Origin: Bifidobacterium breve
Lineage (GTDB): Bacteria > Bacteroidota > Bacteroidia > Cytophagales > UBA9547
Assembly (NCBI GenBank): GCA_943325655.2
Contig: CALPQG020000099.1
Coordinates: 1-7,930, forward strand
Direction: 5' to 3'
Length of the DNA: 7,930 bases
Made by a program: the position numbers and the translations under genes. The notes beneath the pieces were generated by a model. It worked only from the letters and a program-made list of their open reading frames with translations, was not told the DNA's origin and made no database searches. Below, piece by piece: positions 1-6,456 of this stretch (its first letter is position 1; each line of letters begins with the position of its first letter).

Positions 1-83
1 CCGATGATAGATGATACTCCGATGGTGATGACCCGATGATGACTGATGATACTTCAACGCCAGGTGATGGGCAAATCCTTTAA
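1..83 (+). pseudogene. Possible frameshifted 3' end of a plus-strand gene with an Asp/Thr/Pro-rich tail
   Basis: The first 55 bases are rich in GATGAT and GATGATACT units. From base 21 one plus-strand frame reads DGDDPMMTDDTSTPGDGQIL and stops at TAA 81-83. The same frame is closed upstream by TGA at 12-14, but the neighbouring frame reads PMIDDT over bases 1-18, so one missing base near 19-20 would join the two into a continuous acidic Asp/Thr/Pro tail. The other reading is that the first frame simply continues to TGA 37-39. If real, the stop codon overlaps, tail to tail, the stop of the minus-strand membrane-protein gene (80-82). Only about 27 codons are visible, so no function can be given. 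The stretch may equally be a non-coding simple repeat; the call rests on the composition of the translated tail alone. Confidence 0.22.
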
Positions 84-1033
84 GTCGTCAACTCCTTCAC
101 AATTCCAAGTACTGTTTTATAATTCAGAGGAAACTCCAGCAATACGTGTAAGAAGCTCAATAAGTACATCACCATAAAACCCAGGCTGTAATCGTAAATA
201 TAAATGACTATCGCAGTGAGCCAGGCGACAAGTACAAAAACAAGCCGTAATTTGGGTACTTCATGCCATTTGATAACGGAGGTCTTGGAAAACCAATTGA
301 GGTAATGGTAGGTGTAAGCAAAGGCTATAAAGCGCATCACCATTATCCCCACGGTAGATTTATACACGCCATCGACATTTGCCAATTCGGTGTAACCCAA
401 ATTTGTTAAGATGGTAAAGTTCATTGTTAGGAATAACTTGAAATTAGCCACCCCAAAATCACTCACGATATAATTCCAGCTGATGGGTAAAATCACCACA
501 ATGGAACATAATACATACATCATTAAAGAGATATAGCCAGATTTACTTTTTGACTTTAATGCTCCATACCAAATAAACAAGCCAGTAAAAATGCTTACAT
601 GAATAATGGTAGGCATATAAACCATAAAGATCAACCTGAAAAATTCTAATTCATAAAATAAGATCAGCAGGAATAAGGCAAACAATAGGAACATCATTCT
701 ATACAACCACTTTTCTATATACACCATCACAATAGCCAAGGCTACGGACAAAAACACAAATGAACTTACCCAGCGTACTTTGGCGGTGAACACATAAGAA
801 ACCAAAAACACACCTACAGCAAGTAATAAAAAAGGAATAAAATCAGCTTTGAACTTGCTGTAATAGTTTTTATCATGCAACCATGATATTTCCGTGAGGT
901 AGTGTAAGGGTCCTAAAATGCCATACGAGATTAAAAATACTTCAAATGGTAAAATTACTGCTGCAACTGCTGCTATCAACATCAAAAAAATATTGGTATA
1001 ATTGAGTTGGTCTAAAGTAAGTTTTTCAAACAT
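80..1033 (-). CDS. Polytopic membrane protein with membrane-embedded histidines, unknown function
   Basis: A 317-residue, very hydrophobic protein with about eight to ten predicted membrane spans (roughly residues 13-37, 64-83, 87-106, 109-128, 130-157, 166-188, 227-246, 262-280 and 283-300) and no cleavable signal peptide, so it should sit in the inner membrane. I do not recognise a named family with certainty. Histidines fall in or beside the spans: H44 in GPLHYLTE, H145 in PTIIHVSIF, H243 in AYTYHYLNW, H257 in KWHEVP and H296 in FLHVLLEFPLN. The arrangement recalls the histidine motifs of Brp/Blh beta-carotene dioxygenases, but the similarity is weak and the function is inference. The ATG at 1031-1033 has no Shine-Dalgarno sequence, as usual in Bacteroidota, and is preceded by an inverted repeat and a possible promoter. 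A terminator separates the gene from the lipoprotein gene upstream, so it is probably transcribed alone. Confidence 0.85.
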   Translation of the reverse strand: MFEKLTLDQLNYTNIFLMLIAAVAAVILPFEVFLISYGILGPLHYLTEISWLHDKNYYSKFKADFIPFLLLAVGVFLVSYVFTAKVRWVSSFVFLSVALAIVMVYIEKWLYRMMFLLFALFLLILFYELEFFRLIFMVYMPTIIHVSIFTGLFIWYGALKSKSKSGYISLMMYVLCSIVVILPISWNYIVSDFGVANFKLFLTMNFTILTNLGYTELANVDGVYKSTVGIMVMRFIAFAYTYHYLNWFSKTSVIKWHEVPKLRLVFVLVAWLTAIVIYIYDYSLGFMVMYLLSFLHVLLEFPLNYKTVLGIVKELTT

Positions 1034-1046
1034 GGTATTAAGTATT

Positions 1047-1071
1047 CAGTTAACGGTTTTGCGGTTAACTG
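1047..1071. repeat. Inverted repeat in the leader of the membrane-protein gene
   Basis: Two perfect 8-base arms, CAGTTAAC at 1047-1054 and GTTAACTG at 1064-1071, flank a 9-base spacer. The repeat lies 14 bases upstream of the start codon at 1033 and just downstream of a possible -7 element at 1076-1083. It could be an operator for a dimeric regulator or a hairpin in the 5' untranslated RNA. There is no T-run after it on the minus strand, which argues against a terminator. Confidence 0.5.
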
Positions 1072-1075
1072 GTTT

Positions 1076-1104
1076 AAAATATAATTCATTCCAAATTAAT
1101 CAAA
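1076..1104 (-). promoter_or_regulatory. Possible Bacteroidota-type promoter for the membrane-protein gene
   Basis: Read on the minus strand, TTTG (1101-1104) is followed after 17 bases by TATATTTT (1076-1083), seven of eight positions of the Bacteroidota -7 consensus TAnnTTTG. It lies about 45 bases upstream of the start codon. The final G of the -7 box is missing and the region is AT-rich, so a chance match is possible. Confidence 0.35.
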
Positions 1105-1107
1105 AAC

Positions 1108-1154
1108 CCTTTAAAACAAAAATCCCGTCTCGTTGAATAACGTGACGGGATTTT
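1108..1154 (-). terminator. Rho-independent terminator of the lipoprotein gene
   Basis: An 11-base-pair stem pairs 1119-1129 with 1144-1154 around the core CCCGTC/GACGGG. After one T-T mismatch the stem continues for four pairs (1131-1134 with 1139-1142) closed by a four-base loop. On the minus strand it begins about 24 bases after the lipoprotein stop codon and runs into TTTTTGTTTT, a good U-tract. The plus strand also has a T-rich side (1151-1160), so it could work both ways, but no plus-strand gene is seen to need it. Confidence 0.85.
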
Positions 1155-1177
1155 ATTTTTGAATAATCGTTAATTGA

Positions 1178-2224
1178 TTAACGTTGAACTTTTACTTGTA
1201 CGCTTGCTTCACCTGAAATAGATGAATTACCATTTGCAGATTTAACAAGTACTAATCCCTTTTTACCCGCTACAGTTTGGAAAGCAAAAACTACATTAGT
1301 TGGAGCTGAAGTATATTTCACACTTGTAGCTGAAATGCTTGAAGGAATTTTAGCTAATAAAGCTGTCTCTCCGTCAATTGCATTAAATTCTAATTCACTT
1401 ACAGTGGTAGTAGCAAATCTTGTATCATTTCTATTTGCTGCATCCCAAGTAGTTAATGTAAATTTCAATTCAACAGCTGCATCTTTTAAACTACCAAAAA
1501 TATAATCAGTAGTATTAGGAGTTACGTAAGCAAAATCAACAGATTTTTCTCTTGCATCGACTGAATCAGCTACCATTCTCATATAATTAGTACCATCAAT
1601 AGTTGCAAACAGTGAACCTAAGGTAGAATTAGCAGTATTACCTAAAGTAGTTACGTAGTTATTAATTAAAGAACCTTCAGCATATTTAAAAGTAACAATT
1701 GCATTACCACCAAATACCCTGTTTTTACCTGGGTTAGTGAAATCACCAGCTCCATTAGTAATCCAGATAGTGTATACATCAGATTTTGCACTTGCACCTC
1801 TTAATTTAACAGGAACATTTAATTTAAATGCATTACCTATTCCTGATGGAATTTCGAAAGTGTAACCAGATTTTGCATCAAATTCAAAATTTGCACCTGT
1901 TCCATCATATTTTTTACCAACCAATTTACTTGGATAGGTAACTCCAGTTGCAACACCGTTATCTTCAGATAACATCATATAAATTCTTGTAGATTTTGTT
2001 GTTGTTGCATTTACTTCTAAAGAGATATAAGCACTATCACCAGTGGTAGAAACAGTCACTGTAGGAACTGAAAATGTTCCCGATGTACCATCAGTAAATT
2101 CAACTTTTGCTACAGGTTTTGAAGTATCTACCGGAGTAACTTCGTCATTCGTTTTGTTACAGCTTGAAAAAAGTACTGTTCCAGCAAATGCTAAACCAGC
2201 AATAATTTTGAATGATTTCTTCAT
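1178..2224 (-). CDS. Secreted lipoprotein, all-beta, Bacteroidota type, unknown function
   Basis: A 348-residue protein that opens with a lipoprotein signal peptide: MKK, a hydrophobic run at about residues 7-19, then FSSC with the lipidated cysteine at position 22. Phe at -3 of the lipobox is less usual than Leu but tolerated in this phylum. The mature protein is rich in Thr, Ser, Val and Asn with alternating hydrophobic residues, suggesting two beta-sandwich domains (about 38-180 and 185-348). The second part has phrases that recur, as I recall, in uncharacterised Bacteroidota lipoproteins: TTLGNTANSTLGSLFAT near 192-208, SVDFAYV at 228-234, NRNDTRF at 264-270, and a closing segment with FQTVAGKKGLVLVK (315-328) and VQVKVQR (342-348). 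It should be anchored in the outer or inner membrane; a binding or surface role is only inference. No cysteine besides C22 is present. The gene has its own promoter-like element and a terminator, so it is probably monocistronic. Confidence 0.88.
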   Translation of the reverse strand: MKKSFKIIAGLAFAGTVLFSSCNKTNDEVTPVDTSKPVAKVEFTDGTSGTFSVPTVTVSTTGDSAYISLEVNATTTKSTRIYMMLSEDNGVATGVTYPSKLVGKKYDGTGANFEFDAKSGYTFEIPSGIGNAFKLNVPVKLRGASAKSDVYTIWITNGAGDFTNPGKNRVFGGNAIVTFKYAEGSLINNYVTTLGNTANSTLGSLFATIDGTNYMRMVADSVDAREKSVDFAYVTPNTTDYIFGSLKDAAVELKFTLTTWDAANRNDTRFATTTVSELEFNAIDGETALLAKIPSSISATSVKYTSAPTNVVFAFQTVAGKKGLVLVKSANGNSSISGEASVQVKVQR

Positions 2225-2279
2225 GAAAATTTAATTAAGTTTATTGATTGTTAAAGTTTATTTAAATTAAGATTAGTTG

Positions 2280-2311
2280 CAAATAAAATTGTTTTTGATA
2301 AGTTTTCCAAA
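2280..2311 (-). promoter_or_regulatory. Likely Bacteroidota-type promoter for the lipoprotein gene
   Basis: On the minus strand TTTG (2308-2311) is followed after 20 bases by TTTATTTG (2280-2287), seven of eight positions of TAnnTTTG. Transcription would begin near 2273, giving an AT-rich leader of about 50 bases before the ATG at 2222-2224. The element lies in the short gap just after secA and implies that the lipoprotein gene is expressed independently of secA. No hairpin terminator for secA is visible in this gap. Confidence 0.45.
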
Positions 2312-2338
2312 CATCTATGTATAAAGAAATTGTAAAGT

Positions 2339-5300
2339 TTATACTTCTTCAATCAATACACATTTTCCTGACACCATATCTGCCTCTACTGATTTGAATT
2401 TAACGTCCCTGGCAATAGTGCCATCCATATATTGCACCGTTACTTTGTCATTTCTGCCGGGGCCTTTGTCAGCAATTATCGGTGCTTTTTTGGGTTGTTC
2501 CTGTTCTTCCACTTCCGGGCTTTGTCTTCCGACACTTAAGACCGATCGGGCTTCTTCTTTATTCTCTTTGTACACTTGTTTCGGTGCAATTCTTCTTGGA
2601 GCGGCTTCCTGCACGTCAGAAGTATCTACCTGTGGCAAGTCGCCTTTGAATAAGAAGTGTATAATTTCTTCATTTACCTTGTTCACAAAAGTTTTAAACA
2701 AGTTAAATGATTCCATTTTGTAAATCAATAATGGATCTTTTTGCTCATAAACCGCATTTTGTACAGATTGTTTCAAGTCGTCCATTTCTCTCAAATGGTC
2801 TTTCCACAATTGATCAATGATAGACAATGAAGCAAATTTTTCTTTGGAATAACTTAATTCATAGCCATTGTTGCTCAAAGCTTTGTTCACATTGCAAACT
2901 ACGGTCAATTGTTTTTTTCCATCAGCCAATGGGAATACTACGTTTTCCACATTCACTCCCTGGTTTCTCAAATCTTTAAGAATTGAAACGCATTTTGTTC
3001 CCAAACTCTCTTTGCGGGCAGTATAATTTTTTACCGCTTCATTGAATAGTTCTTCGGTAATGTTCTCAGGTTTTTCTTTTTCAAATTGCTCATGGTTGTA
3101 TTCTGGAGCAAATCCAAAGATGTTGATAATGTTATACCTGAAGTTTTCGTAATCTTTAGACATTTTGGTATTGCTGGCAATGTCCTGACAACTGTCATAC
3201 ACCATGTTCAATACATCTGTTTCTAAACGCTCTCCAAACAAAGCATTTCTACGACGTGAATAAATAACTTCTCTTTGGTTATTCATAACATCATCGTATT
3301 CCAACAAACGCTTACGCATCCCAAAGTTGTTTTCCTCTACTTTTTTCTGTGCACGTTCAATAGAACTGGTAATCATAGCATGTTGAATTACCTCTCCTTC
3401 TTCAAGACCCATTCTGTCCATCAATGAAGCAATTCTATCAGAACCAAACAAACGCATCAGGTTATCTTCCAGGGAAACAAAAAACTGTGAAGACCCAGGA
3501 TCTCCCTGACGCCCCGCACGACCACGCAACTGTCTATCGACCCTACGCGATTCATGGCGTTCTGTACCAATAATGGCCAAACCACCAGCAGCTTTTGCCT
3601 CAGCCGTAAGTTTAATATCCGTTCCACGACCCGCCATGTTGGTTGCAATGGTTACTGCGCCCGCTTTACCAGCTTCCTGCACAATTTCGGCTTCACGTTG
3701 GTGGTGTTTTGCATTCAGTACTTCGTGTTTGATTTTGCGAATACTCAACATTCTGCTCAATAACTCTGAAATCTCTACCGAAGTGGTACCCACCAATACT
3801 GGTCGGCCTTGTTCATTCAATATTACAATTTCATCTGCAACCGCATTGAATTTTTCACGAACACTTCTAAATACTTTGTCTTGTGTATCAGCCCTTTGAG
3901 TTGGTTTATTGGTTGGAATAGTTACTACATCCAATTTATAAATTGTCCAAAACTCTCCCGCTTCAGTTTCTGCTGTACCGGTCATACCACTTAATTTGTG
4001 GTACATCCTGAAATAGTTTTGTAAAGTTACTGTAGCATACGTTTGGGTAGCGTCTTCTACTTTTACATTTTCTTTCGCTTCAATGGCTTGGTGTAATCCA
4101 TCAGAATAACGACGCCCTTCCATCACACGACCTGTTTGTTCATCAACAATTTTTACTTTGCTGTCAACAATGATGTATTCCGTATCTTTTTCAAAAAGTG
4201 TATATGCTTTTAACAATTGATTTACAGAGTGAATACGGGCTGATTTCTCAGAATATTCTTTGATCAATTGTTCTGTATTTTGAAGTTTTGTAGATTCCGT
4301 TAACGTTACATCGCCTTCAATTTTGGCCATTTCAGTTCCCAAATCTGGCAAAATAAAGAAGGTTGGGTCTTCACCTTCTCCAGTAATCAGGTCAATACCT
4401 TGTTCGGTAAGGTCAATAGAATTGTGTTTTTCATCAATGGTAAAATACAAAGGCGCATCGGCTTTCGGCATTTCACGGGAATTGTCTTGCAGGTAAAAAT
4501 TTTCTGTGGTTTGTAATATCTTTTTATTCCCTGATTCACTCAAAAACTTAATCAGGGGTTTGCTTTTTGGTAAACCTCTATAAGCCCTGAATAAAGCTAT
4601 ACCGCCATCTTTTTCGTTGCCTTCTCCAATTAATTTTTTGGCTTCCACCAAATAGCCATTCATTAATTTTTTCTGCGCATCCACCAATTTGGCAACACGA
4701 GGTTTCAAGTCATAAAACTCATGTTCATCACCTCTTGGCACTGGGCCTGAAATAATCAAAGGTGTTCTTGCATCATCAATCAATACTGAATCGACCTCAT
4801 CGACCATGGCGTAATGGTGTTTTCTTTGCACCAAATCTTCGGTATCACGTGCCATGTTATCACGCAAATAATCAAATCCAAATTCATTGTTGGTACCGTA
4901 AGTAATATCCGCTAAATAAGCATTTTTACGGGCTTGGGAATTAGGCTCGTGTTTGTCAATACAATCGATGGTAATGTGGTGAAATTCAAACAATGGCGCC
5001 ATCCATTCGGAGTCACGTTTGGCCAAATAATCATTGACAGTAACCACGTGAACGCCTTTTTTGGCCAATGCATTTAAAAAAGCAGGTAAGGTTGCCACCA
5101 AAGTTTTACCCTCACCAGTGGCCATTTCAGAAATTTTTCCTTGGTGTAAAACAATTCCACCAATCAACTGTACATCATAATGTACCATATCCCAAAGCAC
5201 TTCATTTCCGGCAGCGAGCCATTTGTTATGCCATACCGCTTTGTCGCCTTGCACTTCCACATTTTTCTTGTGGCGTGAAATTTCTCTGTCAAAATCTGTT

Positions 5301-5701
5301 GCAGTAACTTCTAATTTACCATTTTCTTTAAAACGACGTGCCGTTTCTTTCACTACAGCAAAAGCTTGTGGCAATACTTCCATCAAAGCTTCTTCTAAAG
5401 ATTTATTACGTTGAATTTCTAATTTATCAATTCTGGAAAAATAAACTTCTTTTTTATTGATATCGCTGGAAGCTGAAACTTTATCGTTCAAATCTTTCAA
5501 TTCATCGTCAATATCTTTCAAACTCAATTGAATTGCTGCAATAATTTGAGAAGTTCTGGCCCTTAATTCATCATCCGTAATGCTACTTAAAACACCAAAT
5601 TCTTGATTGATTTTATCAACTATTGGCCACAACAATTTCACATCTCTATCTGACTTGGTACCAAATATTTTGGAAATACTTTTAATAATAAAATCTAACA
5701 T
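2339..5701 (-). CDS. secA: Preprotein translocase ATPase SecA
   Basis: SecA drives preproteins through the SecYEG channel by ATP hydrolysis. It is cytoplasmic and membrane-associated. The protein has 1120 residues against 901 in E. coli. Walker A is ATGEGKT (194-200), Walker B/DEAD is DEVD (301-304), followed by DDARTPLIISG. The preprotein cross-linking domain begins near 320. NBD2 carries TIATNMAGRGTD (684-695) and the arginine-finger segment QLRGRAGRQGDPG (724-736). The scaffold helix is near 960-980 (IIDQLWKDHLREMDDLKQSV). Extra length lies in an N-terminal charged, coiled-coil-like insertion (about 55-105), a second one at about 125-172, and an enlarged cross-linking domain (about 325-460). 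The C-terminal linker is charged and reaches GRND at 1082-1085, but the usual CxCx8C[HC] zinc motif is absent. The ATG is the first in frame and fits the normal SecA amino end (MLDFIIKSISKIFGTKSDRD). It is preceded by a perfect TAnnTTTG element. Confidence 0.98.
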   Translation of the reverse strand: MLDFIIKSISKIFGTKSDRDVKLLWPIVDKINQEFGVLSSITDDELRARTSQIIAAIQLSLKDIDDELKDLNDKVSASSDINKKEVYFSRIDKLEIQRNKSLEEALMEVLPQAFAVVKETARRFKENGKLEVTATDFDREISRHKKNVEVQGDKAVWHNKWLAAGNEVLWDMVHYDVQLIGGIVLHQGKISEMATGEGKTLVATLPAFLNALAKKGVHVVTVNDYLAKRDSEWMAPLFEFHHITIDCIDKHEPNSQARKNAYLADITYGTNNEFGFDYLRDNMARDTEDLVQRKHHYAMVDEVDSVLIDDARTPLIISGPVPRGDEHEFYDLKPRVAKLVDAQKKLMNGYLVEAKKLIGEGNEKDGGIALFRAYRGLPKSKPLIKFLSESGNKKILQTTENFYLQDNSREMPKADAPLYFTIDEKHNSIDLTEQGIDLITGEGEDPTFFILPDLGTEMAKIEGDVTLTESTKLQNTEQLIKEYSEKSARIHSVNQLLKAYTLFEKDTEYIIVDSKVKIVDEQTGRVMEGRRYSDGLHQAIEAKENVKVEDATQTYATVTLQNYFRMYHKLSGMTGTAETEAGEFWTIYKLDVVTIPTNKPTQRADTQDKVFRSVREKFNAVADEIVILNEQGRPVLVGTTSVEISELLSRMLSIRKIKHEVLNAKHHQREAEIVQEAGKAGAVTIATNMAGRGTDIKLTAEAKAAGGLAIIGTERHESRRVDRQLRGRAGRQGDPGSSQFFVSLEDNLMRLFGSDRIASLMDRMGLEEGEVIQHAMITSSIERAQKKVEENNFGMRKRLLEYDDVMNNQREVIYSRRRNALFGERLETDVLNMVYDSCQDIASNTKMSKDYENFRYNIINIFGFAPEYNHEQFEKEKPENITEELFNEAVKNYTARKESLGTKCVSILKDLRNQGVNVENVVFPLADGKKQLTVVCNVNKALSNNGYELSYSKEKFASLSIIDQLWKDHLREMDDLKQSVQNAVYEQKDPLLIYKMESFNLFKTFVNKVNEEIIHFLFKGDLPQVDTSDVQEAAPRRIAPKQVYKENKEEARSVLSVGRQSPEVEEQEQPKKAPIIADKGPGRNDKVTVQYMDGTIARDVKFKSVEADMVSGKCVLIEEV

Positions 5702-5738
5702 AATTTATTCTTGTTCTTAGTAATGTCAATTCAACCTT

Positions 5739-5746
5739 CAAAGTTA
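5739..5746 (-). promoter_or_regulatory. Possible -7 promoter element for secA
   Basis: Minus-strand TAACTTTG matches the Bacteroidota -7 consensus TAnnTTTG exactly, 37 bases upstream of the secA start codon. No convincing TTTG -33 box lies 17-23 bases further upstream, where the sequence is A/T homopolymer. The position is right for a short-leader promoter that would let secA be transcribed apart from the toxin-antitoxin genes. Confidence 0.4.
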
Positions 5747-5816
5747 AACGGATTTTAATAAAATAATACATTTTTTTAAAGTATTCCAGTTCACTCAAGG
5801 CGTTTTAGTATAGTAT

Positions 5817-6152
5817 TTATAAGTCTAACACTATTCGAATATTAGACTTTAGTTGTTGTGTTTGCTCTTTTGTTAAATGTCCTAGTTTTTTAATGAACCT
5901 TTTGTTGTCAATAGCCCTAATTTGGTCTACCAAAATGTCACTTGCTTTATCAAGCTGTGAATCTTCTAAATGAACCCTTAATAACTCAATTGAAGTATTT
6001 ACATTGGTAGTAATCGGACAAATTAAAGTAGATAAATGTACATCATTGAGCAAATCGGTCTGTATAACAACAACAGGCCTGGTTTTCCCTGGCTCTGTTC
6101 CTCTAGTTGGATTTAAATCTGCCAACCAAATATCATACTGTTTGATTTCCAT
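5817..6152 (-). CDS. Type II toxin, MazF/PemK-family endoribonuclease
   Basis: A 111-residue protein matching the length of MazF/PemK toxins, which cut mRNA at short sequence sites to halt growth when their antitoxin is lost. The opening YDIWLADLNPTRGTEPGKTRPVVVIQ region (6-31) is the family hallmark; R25 in TRPVV and T48 in CPITT fall at the same numbers as the catalytic Arg25 and Thr48 of Bacillus subtilis MazF. A later hallmark, DQIRAIDNKR, lies at about 76-85. No expected core residue is missing, so it looks active. The start codon lies inside the upstream antitoxin gene, overlapping it by 20 bases, which suggests translational coupling. The cleavage site cannot be told from sequence, so I give no more specific symbol. 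Confidence 0.93.
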   Translation of the reverse strand: MEIKQYDIWLADLNPTRGTEPGKTRPVVVIQTDLLNDVHLSTLICPITTNVNTSIELLRVHLEDSQLDKASDILVDQIRAIDNKRFIKKLGHLTKEQTQQLKSNIRIVLDL

Positions 6153-6372
6153 CCATTAATTTTTCAAACTCATGTAAAATATCCATGGAAACCTTGCTTG
6201 ATAAATTTGACTCTTTAGCCAATTGGTTTTTTAATAATTGTCTTTTATTGAATTGGTTATAAATATTTACCGCTTCATTGATATATCGGTTTCTAGCAAG
6301 ATGAAGTTTAGAAGTCATTTCTTCAGCATCATCAAATATGTGGTCATCAAGTTTAAGTGATAATGTTTTCAT
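6133..6372 (-). CDS. Type II antitoxin, ribbon-helix-helix type
   Basis: A 79-residue protein directly upstream of and overlapping the MazF-like toxin gene. The amino end fits a ribbon-helix-helix DNA-binding fold: a beta strand TLSLKLD (3-9), helix 1 at about 11-23, helix 2 at about 27-40 beginning in the ARNRYINEAV stretch. Residues beyond about 45 are charged and probably wrap the toxin to block its active site, as known for MazE-type antitoxins. By analogy it should repress its own operon, and two direct repeats suitable as an operator lie just upstream. The identification rests on gene order, size and the RHH pattern; the exact antitoxin subfamily is uncertain. Confidence 0.88.
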   Translation of the reverse strand: MKTLSLKLDDHIFDDAEEMTSKLHLARNRYINEAVNIYNQFNKRQLLKNQLAKESNLSSKVSMDILHEFEKLMDGNQTV

Positions 6373-6386
6373 AATTGTATTTTATC

Positions 6387-6408
6387 AAAGTATATATCTA
6401 AAGTATAT
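6387..6408. promoter_or_regulatory. Possible operator of the toxin-antitoxin operon (direct repeats)
   Basis: AAAGTATAT occurs at 6387-6395 and again at 6400-6408, 13 bases apart, 15 bases upstream of the antitoxin start codon. On the minus strand the proximal copy gives ATATACTTTG, close to but not matching the spacing of the TAnnTTTG -7 element. Paired short repeats over a promoter are the usual target of ribbon-helix-helix antitoxins, so autoregulation is a reasonable inference. The surrounding DNA is very AT-rich, which raises the chance of coincidental repeats. Confidence 0.4.
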
Positions 6409-6456
6409 TCTTAAGCGAATTTATAACAGAAAAATTCCATTTAAATCAATACACCT

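Noticed and set aside
1..55. CRISPR-like or satellite repeat array
   Set aside because: The GATGAT units are short and irregular, without constant-length spacers. They fit a simple repeat or a low-complexity coding tail better.
2394..2723. A 109-codon open frame on the plus strand inside the 3' end of secA
   Set aside because: It lies wholly opposite a strongly supported SecA coding frame, and its Cys/Ser/Leu-rich translation resembles no protein I know. It is a shadow of the real gene, as are the other plus-strand frames at 3554-3994 and 5068-5414.
3457..3648. A 63-codon minus-strand frame within secA
   Set aside because: It overlaps the SecA NBD2 motifs (TNMAGRGTD, RGRAGRQGDPG) in another frame, has no family likeness and is explained as an out-of-frame reading.
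5765..5785. AATAC/GTATT pairing after the toxin gene as a terminator
   Set aside because: The stem is only five A/T-rich pairs with the T-run inside the loop, so it does not form a credible intrinsic terminator.
6413..6456. Terminator between scpA and the toxin-antitoxin genes
   Set aside because: The gap is AT-rich but contains no stable hairpin followed by a T-run, so no terminator could be supported.
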